Source of the DNA: Amaranthus tricolor
Taxonomy: Eukaryota > Streptophyta > Magnoliopsida > Caryophyllales > Amaranthaceae
Direction: 5' to 3'
DNA length: 64,000 nt
Assembly: GCF_026212465.1 (NCBI RefSeq)
Contig: NC_080048.1
Location: forward strand, 35,246,422 to 35,310,421
The translations under genes were made by a program, and so were the position numbers. Under the pieces are notes generated by a model. It saw nothing but the letters and a program-made list of their open reading frames with translations, did no database searches and had not been told where the DNA came from. Positions 47,161 through 58,588 of this stretch are shown here, piece by piece. Numbering within the stretch: position 1 is the first letter of the stretch; each line of letters starts with the position of its first letter.

Positions 47161-49228
47161 TAGCTTCGTTACATTGGCAGGTGTATGACAGAGTTTTAGA
47201 GGTAGTGAAATTAGCTGGTTTTAGTTAGATTCACAGGTTGTTGGGCGGGAGTTTGGAGCTCGATCGAGCTCTTATCACTACATTAGTGGAGAGGTTGGAG
47301 GCTGGAGACTCATACATTCCACCTCACGGTTGGCGAGGCAACGATCACATTGCAAGATGTGGCAATTATACTGGGACTGCCCATTGAAGGACAAGCAGTG
47401 ATTGGTCATGGAGAGGGACATTGGCCAGCCTTAGTTCTTGAGGAACTGGGGGTTTGGCCAAAAAACCCTCAAGACTCCACAGAGACGAAGATCATCACTG
47501 GATCCTCGTTGAAGATTGACTTGGCTTAGAGAGCATGTCAGCGTGCTAGACAACGACGCGGATTATATTACAATCGAGAGGCATGCGCGCGCGTACATTT
47601 TGTACCAGTTCGGATGCATCTTGTTTCCAGACAAGAGCAGTGACTCGGTCCAGTTAATCTATCACCCTCTGCTAGGAGACTTAGAGCGGGTAGATGAGTA
47701 TATTGGGGAAGTGCTACCCTTGCGTATCTGTATCGTAATTTATGTCGACCATCTCGTAAGGGTGCCAAGGACATTGGAGGCTGCTTGATGTTGTTACAGA
47801 TATGGTCGTGGGAGGTTATTCATATAGAGAGGCCTATAATTCGGACGATTCGACCCGCTGGGCAACATGATCAGAACGATGACGCAGAGGATTATGAACC
47901 GGTCTTAGATTCACAGCATCATTGTGGGAGGGATCCTTTAGCAGTGAGGTGGCAACAATCTATTCACTATTCAAATTCAAATTTCACTATTTTATGATAC
48001 ATGAAAATATTAAACAATGTTCATTTGTTTGCAACTGGCTTCGCGTATATCTTTCGAGGTCCCACTCCCCACATACTCTAGTCTACTACAGAGACGCAAT
48101 TAATCAACAACGGGACGACAAGGTTATTAAGATTTATTATTTGTATTAGTTGTCAATAATTGCATATATTACTGAGTATATTGATTTCTATTACAGATGA
48201 CATGGCAGCCTTACACAACGGCTAAGATGGACGTTTTGCCACACATATGTAGATCGGGCCACGAGATTTGGAGATCGCGTTGTCAACTTATTTGCTTTGA
48301 CATCGTCGAGCTACATCTCCCGGATCGAGTCATGCGTCAATTCGGTTCGGAGCATGCTATTCCGCATGTCTGTGACACCCAACCTCCACTACATGCGATT
48401 GATAGGAGGACTGGGGACAAGAACTACGTCATACAATTTAGATCGCAGGTAGATGCGTGGAATAACTGAGCATCTCGATTGATTCAAGGAGAGAACTACA
48501 CCGTCAAAGCTCTGGTGCGTACATGAATTGGTACAGGTGTATCTCCGTACTACGCCTCACGAACACCACATTTGCACAGCCAAGATCACATTATCATCCG
48601 AAATCTACGTTACTCGTACGTCTTCTTTTAACACTCATAACATATAGTAATACTTTTATGTGATTATTTTAAAAATTTAATAATAACATACAGGCTGAGC
48701 GCATCAGATTGGTCCCCATACAATGCAATGACACGATTCACGAGGCTGCTACATCGCCAGTTGATGTGGGGTATCGGTTATGTTCTCAGACCCTTGGCTC
48801 CATTAACACGTCATTGACCGATGCATTGAGTCAGGCGGGGTATGAGTACCTCATTCCGACTCCACCTCATTCCGACTCCACCCATCATTGGTGAGGTTGA
48901 TGATACATTCCACACTCCTTCTCCACAGAGTTCGGCCCACCGAGGTAGCTCTTTCGGAGGATTATGTAATCGGTCCATAAGAGGTCGCGAGCGTTCATCT
49001 ACTCAAGGTCGGTCTTTTAGATCCCCATCAACATCCGGTGCTATGTCGCCATTCGTTCCTCCAGCTTCCATGACCACTCCTCCACATCCATCGCCTCCGC
49101 ATACGATCACTACATATCAGCGTGCTAGTCAAAGACGAGCTCCTGCTCTTAATGTCATTGCAGAGGTTGACGAGTCTACCCCATCCTCATCCACAGGTGC
49201 GCATAACAAAAGGGGTCGGAGATTGTAG
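47100..49228 (+). pseudogene. PMD (MAIN/MAIL-like) coding region of the second MULE, decayed
   Basis: Directly continues the transposase reading direction. LHWQVYDRVLEVVKLAGFS and IHRLLGGSLELDRALITTLVERL are followed, after frame changes near 47320, by GEATITLQDVAIILGLPIEG. WLREHVSVLDNDADYITIER, YILYQFGCILFPDKSSD and IWSWE follow. A second exon group starts after an AG near 48197 (MTWQPYTTAKMDVL, ICFDIVELHLPDRVMRQFG, QVDAWNN), and a third near 48693 runs to the stop at 49226-49228 with a Ser/Pro/Arg-rich tail. Stops at 47226 and near 48468, and a 16-bp internal duplication near 48845-48877, disrupt it. It may be a C-terminal fusion to the transposase or a separate downstream gene; the sequence is too decayed to tell. 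Confidence 0.82.
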
Positions 49229-49449
49229 TTTATAACACTTTGTATCAATTTATATGGCTTGAACTTCTTGTATCACTTTCCATAATTGTAATATATCTTC
49301 GCATTATTTTCATAATTAATGTTTTCAAATCAAGCTGGTTCGTAGTTGATTATTATAGAATAGATGGTATTGAACTAGTTTAATGCAGGTTGTGCTAATT
49401 ATTTATGGGAATTGAAAGAACAAAATAAAATGTTGCAAGGGCACAAAGC

Positions 49450-49580
49450 AAACCGCCACATGAGATAGCGGTTCACCCAGAGAAAACCGCCAAATGAGAT
49501 GACGGTTTACCTTGACCAAACCGCTCCTTCATGTGGTGGTTTACTGTTCACCACAAACCGCCATCTCATTTGACGGTTTT
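49450..49580. repeat. Right hairpin array of the second MULE, about 34-bp period
   Basis: Units starting AAACCGC at 49450, 49484, 49518 and 49555 (spacings 34, 34, 37), each closing with a complementary GCGGTTT-like half; for example AAACCGCCA at 49555 with TGACGGTTTT. Confidence 0.92.
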
Positions 49581-49735
49581 GTCTGAGAAATTTAAAAAAA
49601 AAACAAATTTTCACGTGAACGGTATATTGAAAAATACTTTTCTATTTCATGTAAGGTGGAAAATACTTATGGAATTTGCAATATTAAGGGAAAAAGGTGA
49701 GCGTTTTATTTTAATTTTTTTCTATTATTAAACAA

Positions 49736-50500
49736 AATTCTCAAATAAATATAATAAATCGACTCCACCAAATACATAAAAGTTATATTTCAACTAGCAA
49801 AATCCAAACAAGTTCGACTCATTTTTCCTAACGGGCACTCAGAAGTTATAAATTAGCTTGAACATAGTAATTGAGGCTTGAGCATTACATTTCAACATCT
49901 ACCACCAAATACAAATATTCAAATTTATTTTTAATTTGAATTTCAAAGTATCCAAATGTGTATAAACATATCAAGAACAAGTTCAAAGAAAATTTTGAAT
50001 ATAAGGATCCAAACACAATATTTTCTATCATACACTAAATTCATCTAAAAAAATTCAACCTAAAGAGCTAAATTTTTTTAAATTGTAAAGAGCTAAAATT
50101 AAATAAAAATATTATTTAAAAAACTACAACAAATTAAATTAAACTAAATTAACCAAAAATAATAAAACTACCACTAGGATCCTCTTCATTATCTAAATTG
50201 TAATGAATAGTCCATTACTAAATGTAATGGCTAAAATTGCTAGATGGAAGAAAATAAGGGAATTTGTAAGATTTTATCTTTTATTCTAAAATAAATGTCA
50301 AAATTTTAGCATAAGTAATAGAGAAAAGTAATGAAGAGATCGTAATACCATTAACTGCCCTCTAAAATCTAATACAACTAACCTGCCTAAAGCCTACCTT
50401 TCGTCAACCACAACCAAAATTGTACAATTGAACCGGTCAATAGAATTCATCCGAACCCGGTTCAGCATTTCAGCATTTCAGCATTTCCATTTTTCTGACT
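49736..50500. other. Intergenic stretch, nothing recognised
   Basis: AT-rich 3' flank of the GATA gene. No ORF or repeat ends. A probable 3' UTR and polyadenylation region lies on the minus strand just below 50500. Confidence 0.5.
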
Positions 50501-52196
50501 CTAGCTTCTCAAAACCGGTTCAACAGTCAAAGATGAACCGGTTTCATGCTCAATTCCTTCCTTTTTCTTCCTCATTTCTAACACTTTTCGGTGGCTATTA
50601 GAATGAATTTCACAAGAAAAAGATGGGCTGCAAGCCGGTCTATATTCAGGAAAAAGTCGACCGGATTTGAACCGGACTCCACATGCATTACATAAAGTCT
50701 TTGGACCGTTTGGACCCGCTCTCCATTGTGGGGTTTTTGTAACCTGACAATGACTACACCTTCTCTGAACCGGTGAATTTTCTCCCGCCGACGAAACTAA
50801 ACCCTGTTTTTTCTTCGGTTTTTTAATGGATTTTTCAAACCCGTATATAATCCCCATGTTATAAACTGGGGAAGAAAATAAAAGGGTTGAAACCGGTGAT
50901 GATAATAAATCGTTTTTTTCCGACAAAATAGAACTCCATGAAAAATTGCATGACCTCAAGCGTTTGCTTCTCGGTTTCACGGGAACCGGTTTAGTTAAAA
51001 TGGGAACTTCTACAAAAACCGGTTTATATACCGGTTCAGATTTATAACCTGTTTTTCTTTTATGACCATCTAAAATTGGATTTGGACATGCAAGTGTAGG
51101 GTCTTGGATAGAATCATCCATTAGATGTGACCAAATTTCAAGGTCTTGCATATCATCAACCTGTAAAAATTACATAAAATTTTTTAAATTTATTTTTTTA
51201 TATAAAAAAATAGGGAAAAATTGTCATGTTCAATCTCCTAAAAATAAATTCAATCAATATATATTTTAAATAAATACATTTTTTTTTACATAATTGCTGA
51301 AAATAAATAACTTTTGTTTTTTCCTTCTTGTAAATAGGAAGATATAATGAATCAGCTACTTGTGAGAAACCGTCTCAAAACAAAAAGCACATACTCACTC
51401 CGATCTTATGAATTAGTCTCATTTCCTTATTTGTCAAAACCTTTGAATTAGTCCCATTTCTATTTTTGGCAATCCTTTTTTACTTAAATAACATTAGTTC
51501 ACACAAGTAATTACGAATATACTCCCATATACCTTACTTACCCAACTACCCTTTACTACTTATCCTTCACTACTTACCCTTTACTATTTACCTTTTTAAT
51601 GGACCCCACACAATTCTTAATATCCGTGCCCAAGCAAATGGGACTAATTCATAAGATTGGAGGGAGTATTTTTTATCTTTAATTTGTATTAATTAGGTTA
51701 TTTATCCAATATATTTAATGCGTCTCTCAGAGAGGGAGTCTCTTACAACAATTTTTTTATAATAATTTTATTTAAAAACAAATAATTGGCATTTTTACAC
51801 ATTAAATGAAAATTAATCTATTATTGACAATTAAAAAAACTATAGGCCTATCCCAACTCCTATGCAAAAGCCTAAAAAATTATTTACCAACAAAATAAAC
51901 AATTAAATTCATACCGGAAAAAGGTCAGGTGGAAAAGTGGAGTAATTAGAGTTTGAATCATCAAAATGGTGTTGAAAAGAAATAGAATTTGAAGAATCTT
52001 TTTCTTCTTCTTCATCTTCTAACCCATCAATTTTATCTTCATTTGGAAGGTCAAAAAAGTCATCAATGGAGAAATCTTCGCTTGATAAACCATTTACACA
52101 CCCAAAATCATCGATAATACTTTGTGGGTTTGTTGAATTCATGGCTAATTCCGATGAAAACCTTGATTTTAGGGCTCTTATTTCCATGCACTCCAT
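50501..52196 (-). CDS. Class A GATA zinc-finger transcription factor (GATA5/7/12-like)
   Basis: Two coding exons on the minus strand, 52196-51915 and 51160-50501, joined in phase 0 across an intron with GT and AG borders, giving 313 aa. The N-terminus ([19 protein letters not shown], then [13 protein letters not shown]) and a long acidic stretch match the plant subfamily I activators related to GATA5. Residues about 154-165 are basic (KPRSKRLRS) and 206-212 are a lysine-rich nuclear localisation candidate (IKKPKKK). The single type IV finger has Cys at about 229, 232, 251 and 254 with an 18-residue loop (CSHC...[14 protein letters not shown]...CNAC), followed by [19 protein letters not shown] and [12 protein letters not shown]. 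It binds WGATAR-type sites in the nucleus. The length is normal and no lesion is seen. Confidence 0.95.
51351..51760. repeat. GTCTC-type repeat split by a Stowaway MITE, in the GATA intron
   Basis: The left half (GCTACTTGTGAGAAACCGTCTCAAAAC, 51354-51391) and the right half (TTAATTTGTATTAATTAGGTTATTT...GTCTCTTACAACAATTTT, 51670-51760) are the two parts of one GTCTC-type element, separated by the MITE at 51392-51668. The order of insertion is therefore readable. Confidence 0.75.
51392..51668. mobile_element. Stowaway-like MITE in the GATA coding intron
   Basis: 277 bp. Ends TACTCACTCCGATCTTATGA and TCATAAGATTGGAGGGAGTA (inverted), with the match continuing through AATTAGTC. TA at both edges. 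Confidence 0.9.
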
Positions 52197-52217
52197 TTTT
52201 ACATATAAAACAATTAC

Positions 52218-52598
52218 CTACACAAAAAAATAAATAAATAAATAAAATAAAAAATTACTCTTTAGAACTATAAAGACTAAATTAATTTTTAGAATAAAAT
52301 TTAAATGAGAATAATTAATTGATTAAGGTGCAAATTAAAATTAAAGGGTGTTTATTTACAACTTTTAAGAATTGAAAATCATGAGTTAGCGTGGTGGTCA
52401 AAGTTTTTTTTCACCCAGGTAAAAGGGTTCAATTCTCACCGTATAAAAAAAAATTAATTAAATTGTTATCATAATAGAGATTCTCTCTAATTTAACCCAA
52501 ATAATAAATGTTTGGAAAAATTAATTGTTACATTTAATGAAATAAAATGAAGTAAGTAGATAAAAGTATAATATTAATTAATTAATAACAATAATTAC
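52218..52598 (-). other. Probable 5'-UTR intron of the GATA gene
   Basis: Minus-strand donor AAG|GTAATT at 52598 and acceptor TGTGTAG at 52218, 22 bases upstream of the ATG. Further upstream (52620-52700) is a long GA/CT-rich leader, with TATATT near 52722 as a TATA candidate. Transcript data would be needed to confirm it. Confidence 0.5.
52380..52460 (+). mobile_element. tRNA-derived SINE-like fragment with A-rich tail
   Basis: TAGCGTGGTGGTCAAAG resembles a tRNA A box, and GGGTTCAATTCTC about 33 bases later a B box; TATAAAAAAAAA follows. It lies within the putative 5'-UTR intron of the GATA gene, opposite in strand. Confidence 0.6.
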
Positions 52599-52739
52599 CT
52601 TGCTTAAATTTGTTATGGAATTGGAATGAGATGGAGGAAGGTTGGAAAAAAAAGGAAAGCTAGAACTTTGATGAGAGAGAGAAAAAAAAAAAAAAAAAGT
52701 GGGCAAGAGTTGGGTAAGAATATAGAGAAGAAAAGAAAA

Positions 52740-53216
52740 GAAATGAGCACTTAAAAGAAAAGGCTAAATTCAAGGGCGGGATAGGTGGGTGATTTTATGG
52801 TTTATCTTCAAAAATCAAAACTTTATCTCCTCACTTTTTTTTTTTTTTTTTTTTTTTGAAAAGTTTCTCCTCACTTCTTAACTTTTACTTCGTGCGTTTT
52901 TATTTGAATTTCAAAAAATATTTATAAAAAAATTAATTTTTTAAAAGATAAAAATTAAAATATTATTAATGTCAAAAAAAAGATAAAAATATTATTTTAT
53001 TAAATAATAAAATTAATAGAGAAAAATTGGGACTAAAAGTATAAAAAAGTATATAGAATAAAGTTTGTGAAAAAATTACGTAGACTATAAACATTTAAAA
53101 ATATTAAAATAAATTTAGTTCAAAATATATAAGAATCATAAGCAATATAAAAATGTTAAAATAAAGTTATTGAAAAATATTAGAGACAATAGGTATCACA
53201 AAATACTAAAATATAT
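52740..53216. other. Upstream flank of the GATA gene
   Basis: AT-rich, with a T-run of about 24 at 52834-52857. No gene and no repeat ends recognised. Confidence 0.45.
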
Positions 53217-53687
53217 ACTCCCTCTATTTATCATAATGATAATATTGTTTATCATGTATATATTCTAGAAGTTCAAATTTTTTAAGAAAACTATATTAAT
53301 AAGTAACTACTTTATTTACTACTATCATAATGATTTTTAGTCGTTGTCAAAACAATATTTGTTATCATAATAATAATACGTTATCCATTTGTTTTTTCAC
53401 ATATGTAAGTGTACTAATTAAATCTTTAATATCTCTAAACTTGCATAATTAAAAAATATAAAAATTAGATATTAATACACCTTATGTTGAGATGAATCAA
53501 ACAAAAACCCATTTGACTATATTTTGGTTCATAGATTAAGAATAAATTACAAATTAAAAATACATGATGAATAGTACTCAAAAAGCAAACATGACGTTTG
53601 AAAAGAAACGGAAGTAGCATTTGTTTATCATGTATATATTTTAGAAGTTTAAATTTTTTAAGAAAAAATCTATTAATAAGTAAGTGT

Positions 53688-53690
<3 letters not shown>
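53217..53690. repeat. Stowaway-like element overlapping a 376-bp direct repeat
   Basis: TACTCCCTCTATTTATCATA at 53217 and GAAACGGAAGTAGC near 53600 look like degenerate Stowaway ends. The phrase TTTATCATGTATATATT plus about 45 bp more occurs both at 53248 and 53624, so the region was partly duplicated in tandem. Confidence 0.55.

Positions 53691-53769
<79 letters not shown>
53690..53769. repeat. (AT)n microsatellite
   Basis: About 80 bp of pure TA repeat; the Tyr-Ile ORF over it is an artefact. Confidence 0.95.
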
Positions 53770-53772
<3 letters not shown>

Positions 53773-54084
53773 GGATCAAATAAGAAGAATAAAAAGGATT
53801 TTTGTTTGATATTTTTTGTTAATATATACAAAAAAGGATATTATGTTATAAAATAAGAACTTTCTAAAAATTTATGGCATAGTTACTTTTCTGTATAACA
53901 TAGTTACTTTACAATTATGTGTTTTTTGGATCAATCGTGACCATAAATTTTTTTATTTTAGCGAAATCAAGGATATAGAGTCCTTCTTACCCTTCTCATT
54001 ATATATATATATATATATATTACGTAACTTAAATATAGGATATATCTTGAAACTTTAAAAAAACATATCAATATTAATGTTTTT

Positions 54085-54745
54085 ATTTGATTCATTTATT
54101 GTGATATACATACCATATTAAATCTCTATTCAATCAATAATCACATTCATGTGGCAAAACTCTTCAAGGATGACATTTGAAAATTTTCAATCATTTTAGT
54201 AAATTGTACTCTATAATTTTATTTGATTCATTTATTGTGATATACATGCCATATTATAATCTTTATTCAACCAATAATTGCATTTCATGTGACAAATCTT
54301 TGTGAGGATGTCATTTGGAATTTTTCAGCCATTTATTAGATTGTATGATTCAACCAATAATTGCATTCCATGTGGGAAACCTCTGTGAGGATGTCATTTG
54401 AAATTTTTTAGCCATTTTATTTACTTATATGATTTATTAGATTGTATGATGATTTTATTTGAGTCATTTATTGTGATATGCATGCCATATTATGATCTAT
54501 ATTCAATCAATAATTGCATTTCATGTGGCAAACCAAACCACTATAAGGATGTCATTTAAAATTTTACAAGCATTTTATTAAATTGTATGATATAATATAA
54601 TGATCTGATTTTATTTGATTCATTTATTGTGATATACATGCCATATAATCTCGATTCAACCAATAATTGTGTTCTATGTAGCAAACTTTTGTGATGATGT
54701 CATTTGTAATTTTCTAATCTATTTTATTAAATTGTATGATTACAT
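54085..54745 (+). repeat. Minisatellite with 115-160 bp units, about five copies
   Basis: The phrase TTTATTGTGATATACATGCCATAT begins units near 54095, 54230, 54465 and 54622, with one partial unit near 54350. Each is followed by CAACCAATAATTGCATT, GGATGTCATTTG and TTTATTAAATTGTATGAT. Copies differ by substitutions and indels. Confidence 0.85.
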
Positions 54746-54904
54746 ATGTCTTGCAATCATATTAAATTTGTTAATGTCAAAAACATAAGTTTAGATTTGA
54801 TATATATTTAATATCAAGCAAGATATTATTCAATATAACAATAAAAATATTTTAAAAATATTTTTTGGATAATAAAAAGTGCTCTATCATGAATACAAAT
54901 TATA

Positions 54905-54909
<5 letters not shown>

Positions 54910-54971
<62 letters not shown>
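54910..54971. repeat. (AT)n microsatellite
   Basis: About 62 bp of TA repeat. Confidence 0.95.
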
Positions 54972-54974
<3 letters not shown>

Positions 54975-55024
54975 ACAACATAAAAATATGTATGTAATAA
55001 TTATCAAATTAAGTTAGTCCTATA

Positions 55025-55085
55025 AAGTACACGAATTGTCGTGAGAGACCGTCTTTTAAAGAGACGATCTTAATTGGGTCGGTCT
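55025..55085. repeat. GTCTC-type repeat fragment
   Basis: GAATTGTCGTGAGAGACCGTCTTTTAAAGAGACGATCTTAATTGGGT is one terminal half of the family. Confidence 0.55.
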
Positions 55086-55234
55086 ATTAGATTTTTTTAA
55101 AATACAAAAAAAGAATATATAACTGCATGCTTACTTGTAGGGATTTAGGATACCTCAAGTAAGCATTTAAGATACCTCAAATAGGGGTTCATAGTATGTC
55201 AAGTATGTGTTTTTAGCATGCTGAAGTTGTAAAG

Positions 55235-55465
55235 TATGTGTTATATACTGTAAGTATTTAGGTTATTTGTTGTAAGGGTTTAAGTTATTTGTTGTAAGTG
55301 TTTAGATTATAAGCTGTAGTAGTTTTTGTTATGTGTTGTATGTATTTTTGTTATGTATTGTAGATGTTTAGGCTATTTATTATAGATATTTATGTTATCA
55401 TAGGAGTTTATATTATGTGTTGTAGGTGTTTATATTATTTGGTATAGAAGTTTATGTTATCTGCT
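55235..55465 (+). repeat. Minisatellite, about 21-23 bp unit, roughly ten copies
   Basis: Units of the form GTTTAGGTTATTTGTTGTAAG in head-to-tail order, with variants (GTTTTTGTTATGTGTTGTATG, GTTTATATTATTTGGTATAGAA). Confidence 0.85.
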
Positions 55466-55785
55466 AGTTCAAAATGCCTACTTTAACATGTAAAAATACT
55501 TAAAAAAACTAGTTTAATTGCCACCAAAAATGAGTTCAAAATACTTACTCTATTAAAAATTGTAGTAGGTATTTTTTTTGAAATGTGTGCACACAATAGA
55601 TGTTTTTATAAATTCAGCTGCACTTTAGGAGCCGTCGGCAGTCTATCAAAAGACCAACTATTTAAAGCAGAGTAAATAGTAGTGATTGAATTAACAATAT
55701 ACCCGTGTGGGCCTGCGGCCGTGCATTTATACGAAAATTTAAACAAATTTGGGTTTAACAACAAAAACTACTACAATGTAAAAAG

Positions 55786-56046
55786 TACTCCCTTTTGTTT
55801 TAATTTGTTGCTTCTATTTATTTTTTTTACGTAAAATTCAATTCAAATTTAAAAGTCAAATAATTTTAATTATGAGTTTTTTAAAATTCTAAAAAGATGA
55901 TATTTAGATAATATACATTGAGACGAATCTATCAAGATCCACATGAATATGTTTTTTCGTATAGATCAATAAAAAATTATAGCCAAAATTTGACACAAAA
56001 GTTCGTAAATTCCATTTGAGAAAAACATATGAAAACGACGGGAGTA
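55786..56046. mobile_element. Stowaway-like MITE
   Basis: TACTCCCTTTTGTTTTAATT at the left and ACGACGGGAGTA at the right, inverted. The 75-aa minus ORF over it is not a gene. Confidence 0.7.
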
Positions 56047-58588
56047 ATTTGTGACTGGTGAGTTTGGTTAATCGTCTTTTTTCCTTTATTGACATTTTAC
56101 CAAAAGTGTAATGTACAAAAGGGTGATTCAACGAGTGTAAGTGAATCTTTGAAATTTGTAATAATTTGAAATTTCAAAGATGAATATCTTAATGAAAGAA
56201 TGTTATATAGAGATGGTCATGGTTTGAATTTAGGTCTCATACAATTAATTCAAATTCTAATCTTATTGTTTAGAGGACTCATTTTCATAAAGAAAATTTT
56301 GACCCCACTCAAACCCTTAGGTTTATGGTGGACTTAGGGTATAAATTTGAGTTAAAAATTATCTTTTGTTTTTTCCTAAATTTCTCAAAATATATCATGT
56401 AATTTTTATCCATTCGTATAAAATTATTTAAATATATTTCAACTGATTAGAATTTTCTAATACTTTATACTAAACTAGTATAGGTGCTCATACCATGCAC
56501 GATTTGTGTTAGTTCGACGATAACGATTTATATAGCTAGTATTGTAAGTATTTATTTTAAATTCATTTTATTCACTTATTAATGGCGAAATATACCGACA
56601 ATAACAATGTAATTGATGAAAAAATATATGAATATCAAATAAATATAATTAAACAATGTATATGTACATATTCAATATGAAATGCATTACACTATTTGTT
56701 CTTTTTCTAACTAAATACGATATATATGTGACATATAGTTACGTTTATCAAGTGTATTGCATATCGTGAACCCTCTCAAGCGCCTATTTTATGATTACAC
56801 ATAAAAATTATAGAATAATAAATTATTCTATTATATTGTTATGTGTATAATCATAAAATATTATTTATTTTATTTTTTCTTATATTTTTTTAATTAAATG
56901 TATATATTACAAAAAAAATGAACTTTATCACCATCTAATAATTATATAAAAAGATATTTGTTTGTGTAAAGGAAAGTGTATAAATATGATTTAATCTTCT
57001 TAAATTCTTATTCAGCCACTTCCTTCGTTTTTTTTTTTGTCCACTTTACTTTTTGCACGCAATTTAAAATAAATTTTGATTCTTAATATCTCTAAGTACA
57101 CATTATAAAAAGTTATACAAATTATATGAAGTACTAAAAATTTTGCATTAAGACAAATCTAATAAACTCCCACATGAATATATTCAATCTTCAATATGTA
57201 CATCAAAATCTAATTTAAGTTTCTCTTTCCTAAAGCGAAAAAACTTAAAGTGGACAAATAAAAAGAAACGGAGAGATTATAAAGAATTGATGGTAATAAA
57301 TTTAATCTTTTTGGATGCTTAACTAGATTACTTAATATAGCTTTAAGTTAATTTAGGAAAATAATGTGTCACATAATTAGATCTAACTGTATTAAATCAA
57401 TCCTTTTGGCAAGACTTTAAATGGTTGTCGTTTGTTATTTTCAGTTTTTTATTAAATTGTATGGTATGATATTAAATGATCAAACTACCAAATATATGTA
57501 GTTTTTCAATATTTAAGTTATTAAAACGAAATATTCATCAAGTGTTTCAGTTTTTTAAGTACAAATACAATGACCACATTTTAAATTATACAAAACCAAT
57601 AAAGATCCAAATCACATTATGTAAAATAGTCTATGGTTCGGATCTAGGTTCAAAAGTTTGGACACGGTTCGGACTTCAGACTTAGACCTCAAGATCATAG
57701 ACTAGATTCGACTAGGCCATTTACAATCTTTAAAATAGATGGATTTAGATTTCAGACCATTATGTTAATCACAAATATTGGGTTAGCCCATATACATTTA
57801 AAGGTTAAACTAATCACTTACTGTTTTAAAGTGATCAAATAGAAAAATGAATAATTATAAGGGTTTGTCTTATAGTGAGACGATCTCATACAAAATAAGT
57901 TGTAAATTAATTTAGCCTAATTAAGTCATTTCATTCAAGTCCGCACAAAATAAAAACCATAAACTCGCAAAACAGTCAAAAGAAACTAGCGAGATTAATT
58001 TGTAAGTCGAACCTGAAATAAATTTTTATATACAAATCAAATTAAAATATCAAGATATTTAAATATAAGCAAGGATTAAAATTAAGCTGACTTGAGAAAT
58101 TTTACCCAAATTCCATCTAAATTCAAATGAACATCTCAACTCAAACCCAAATAAGCTTATAGCTGGATTAGCTATTGTATTTGCGTCTTCCGTAATTTAT
58201 ACTTACTATTTACTCAATTCTATTATACTTACTTTATTTAATTTTATTATACAATTCAATGCGTTATTTGATAATTTATATATTTAATTTTATTATACAA
58301 TTCAGTGCGTTATTTAATAATTTATATCTTAAATGATGCATAAACAAAAATTAAAATACGCAATTTAAAAATTCAGAATATGGGAACCGAGTACTACTCT
58401 TACTAGTACTGGTTACAACTGTATTTTGCTCATGAAATACGCGTGCAAAGTAATAGTCAAACTTCAAACAATTATATAGACTAATTCCTGATTACTTTTT
58501 GTCGTATTGTAATTTTTGACGCAAAAATAATTTGATAAATAGTGATGAAAAATGCAAGAGCATAAAAATTAAAAATAAATACTCTGTA
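56047..58588. other. Intergenic, AT-rich, no gene seen
   Basis: No credible ORF. Holds the element at 57018-57276, a GTCTC fragment (GTGAGACGATCTCATAC, near 57877) and CGGATCTAGGTTC phrases near 57640 like those in the MITE at 58589-59265. Confidence 0.5.
57018..57276. mobile_element. Stowaway-like MITE, same family as 40537-40773
   Basis: Left arm CACTTCCTTCG...TTTGTCCACTTTACTTTTTG, right arm AACTTAAAGTGGACAAATAA with CGGAGAG; imperfect inverted repeat. Confidence 0.7.

Larger units (their letters stand above)
43955..49735 (+). mobile_element. MULE with MuDR-type transposase followed by PMD on the same strand
   Basis: The ends are degenerate long inverted repeats: AATATTTCCCAATGTATATG near 43981 at the left against, inverted, AGTATTTTCCACCTTACATG at the right. 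Exact edges and a 9-bp duplication could not be fixed. Both subterminal regions carry AAACCGCC...GGCGGTTT hairpins. In between are a MuDR-like transposase and a PMD coding region, both broken. Confidence 0.82.

Noticed and set aside
52380..52460. A possible tRNA gene
   Set aside because: A and B boxes are degenerate and there is no cloverleaf; an A-rich tail follows, so SINE is the better reading.
53598..53783. 61-codon ORF of alternating Tyr-Ile
   Set aside because: Runs through the (TA)n microsatellite.
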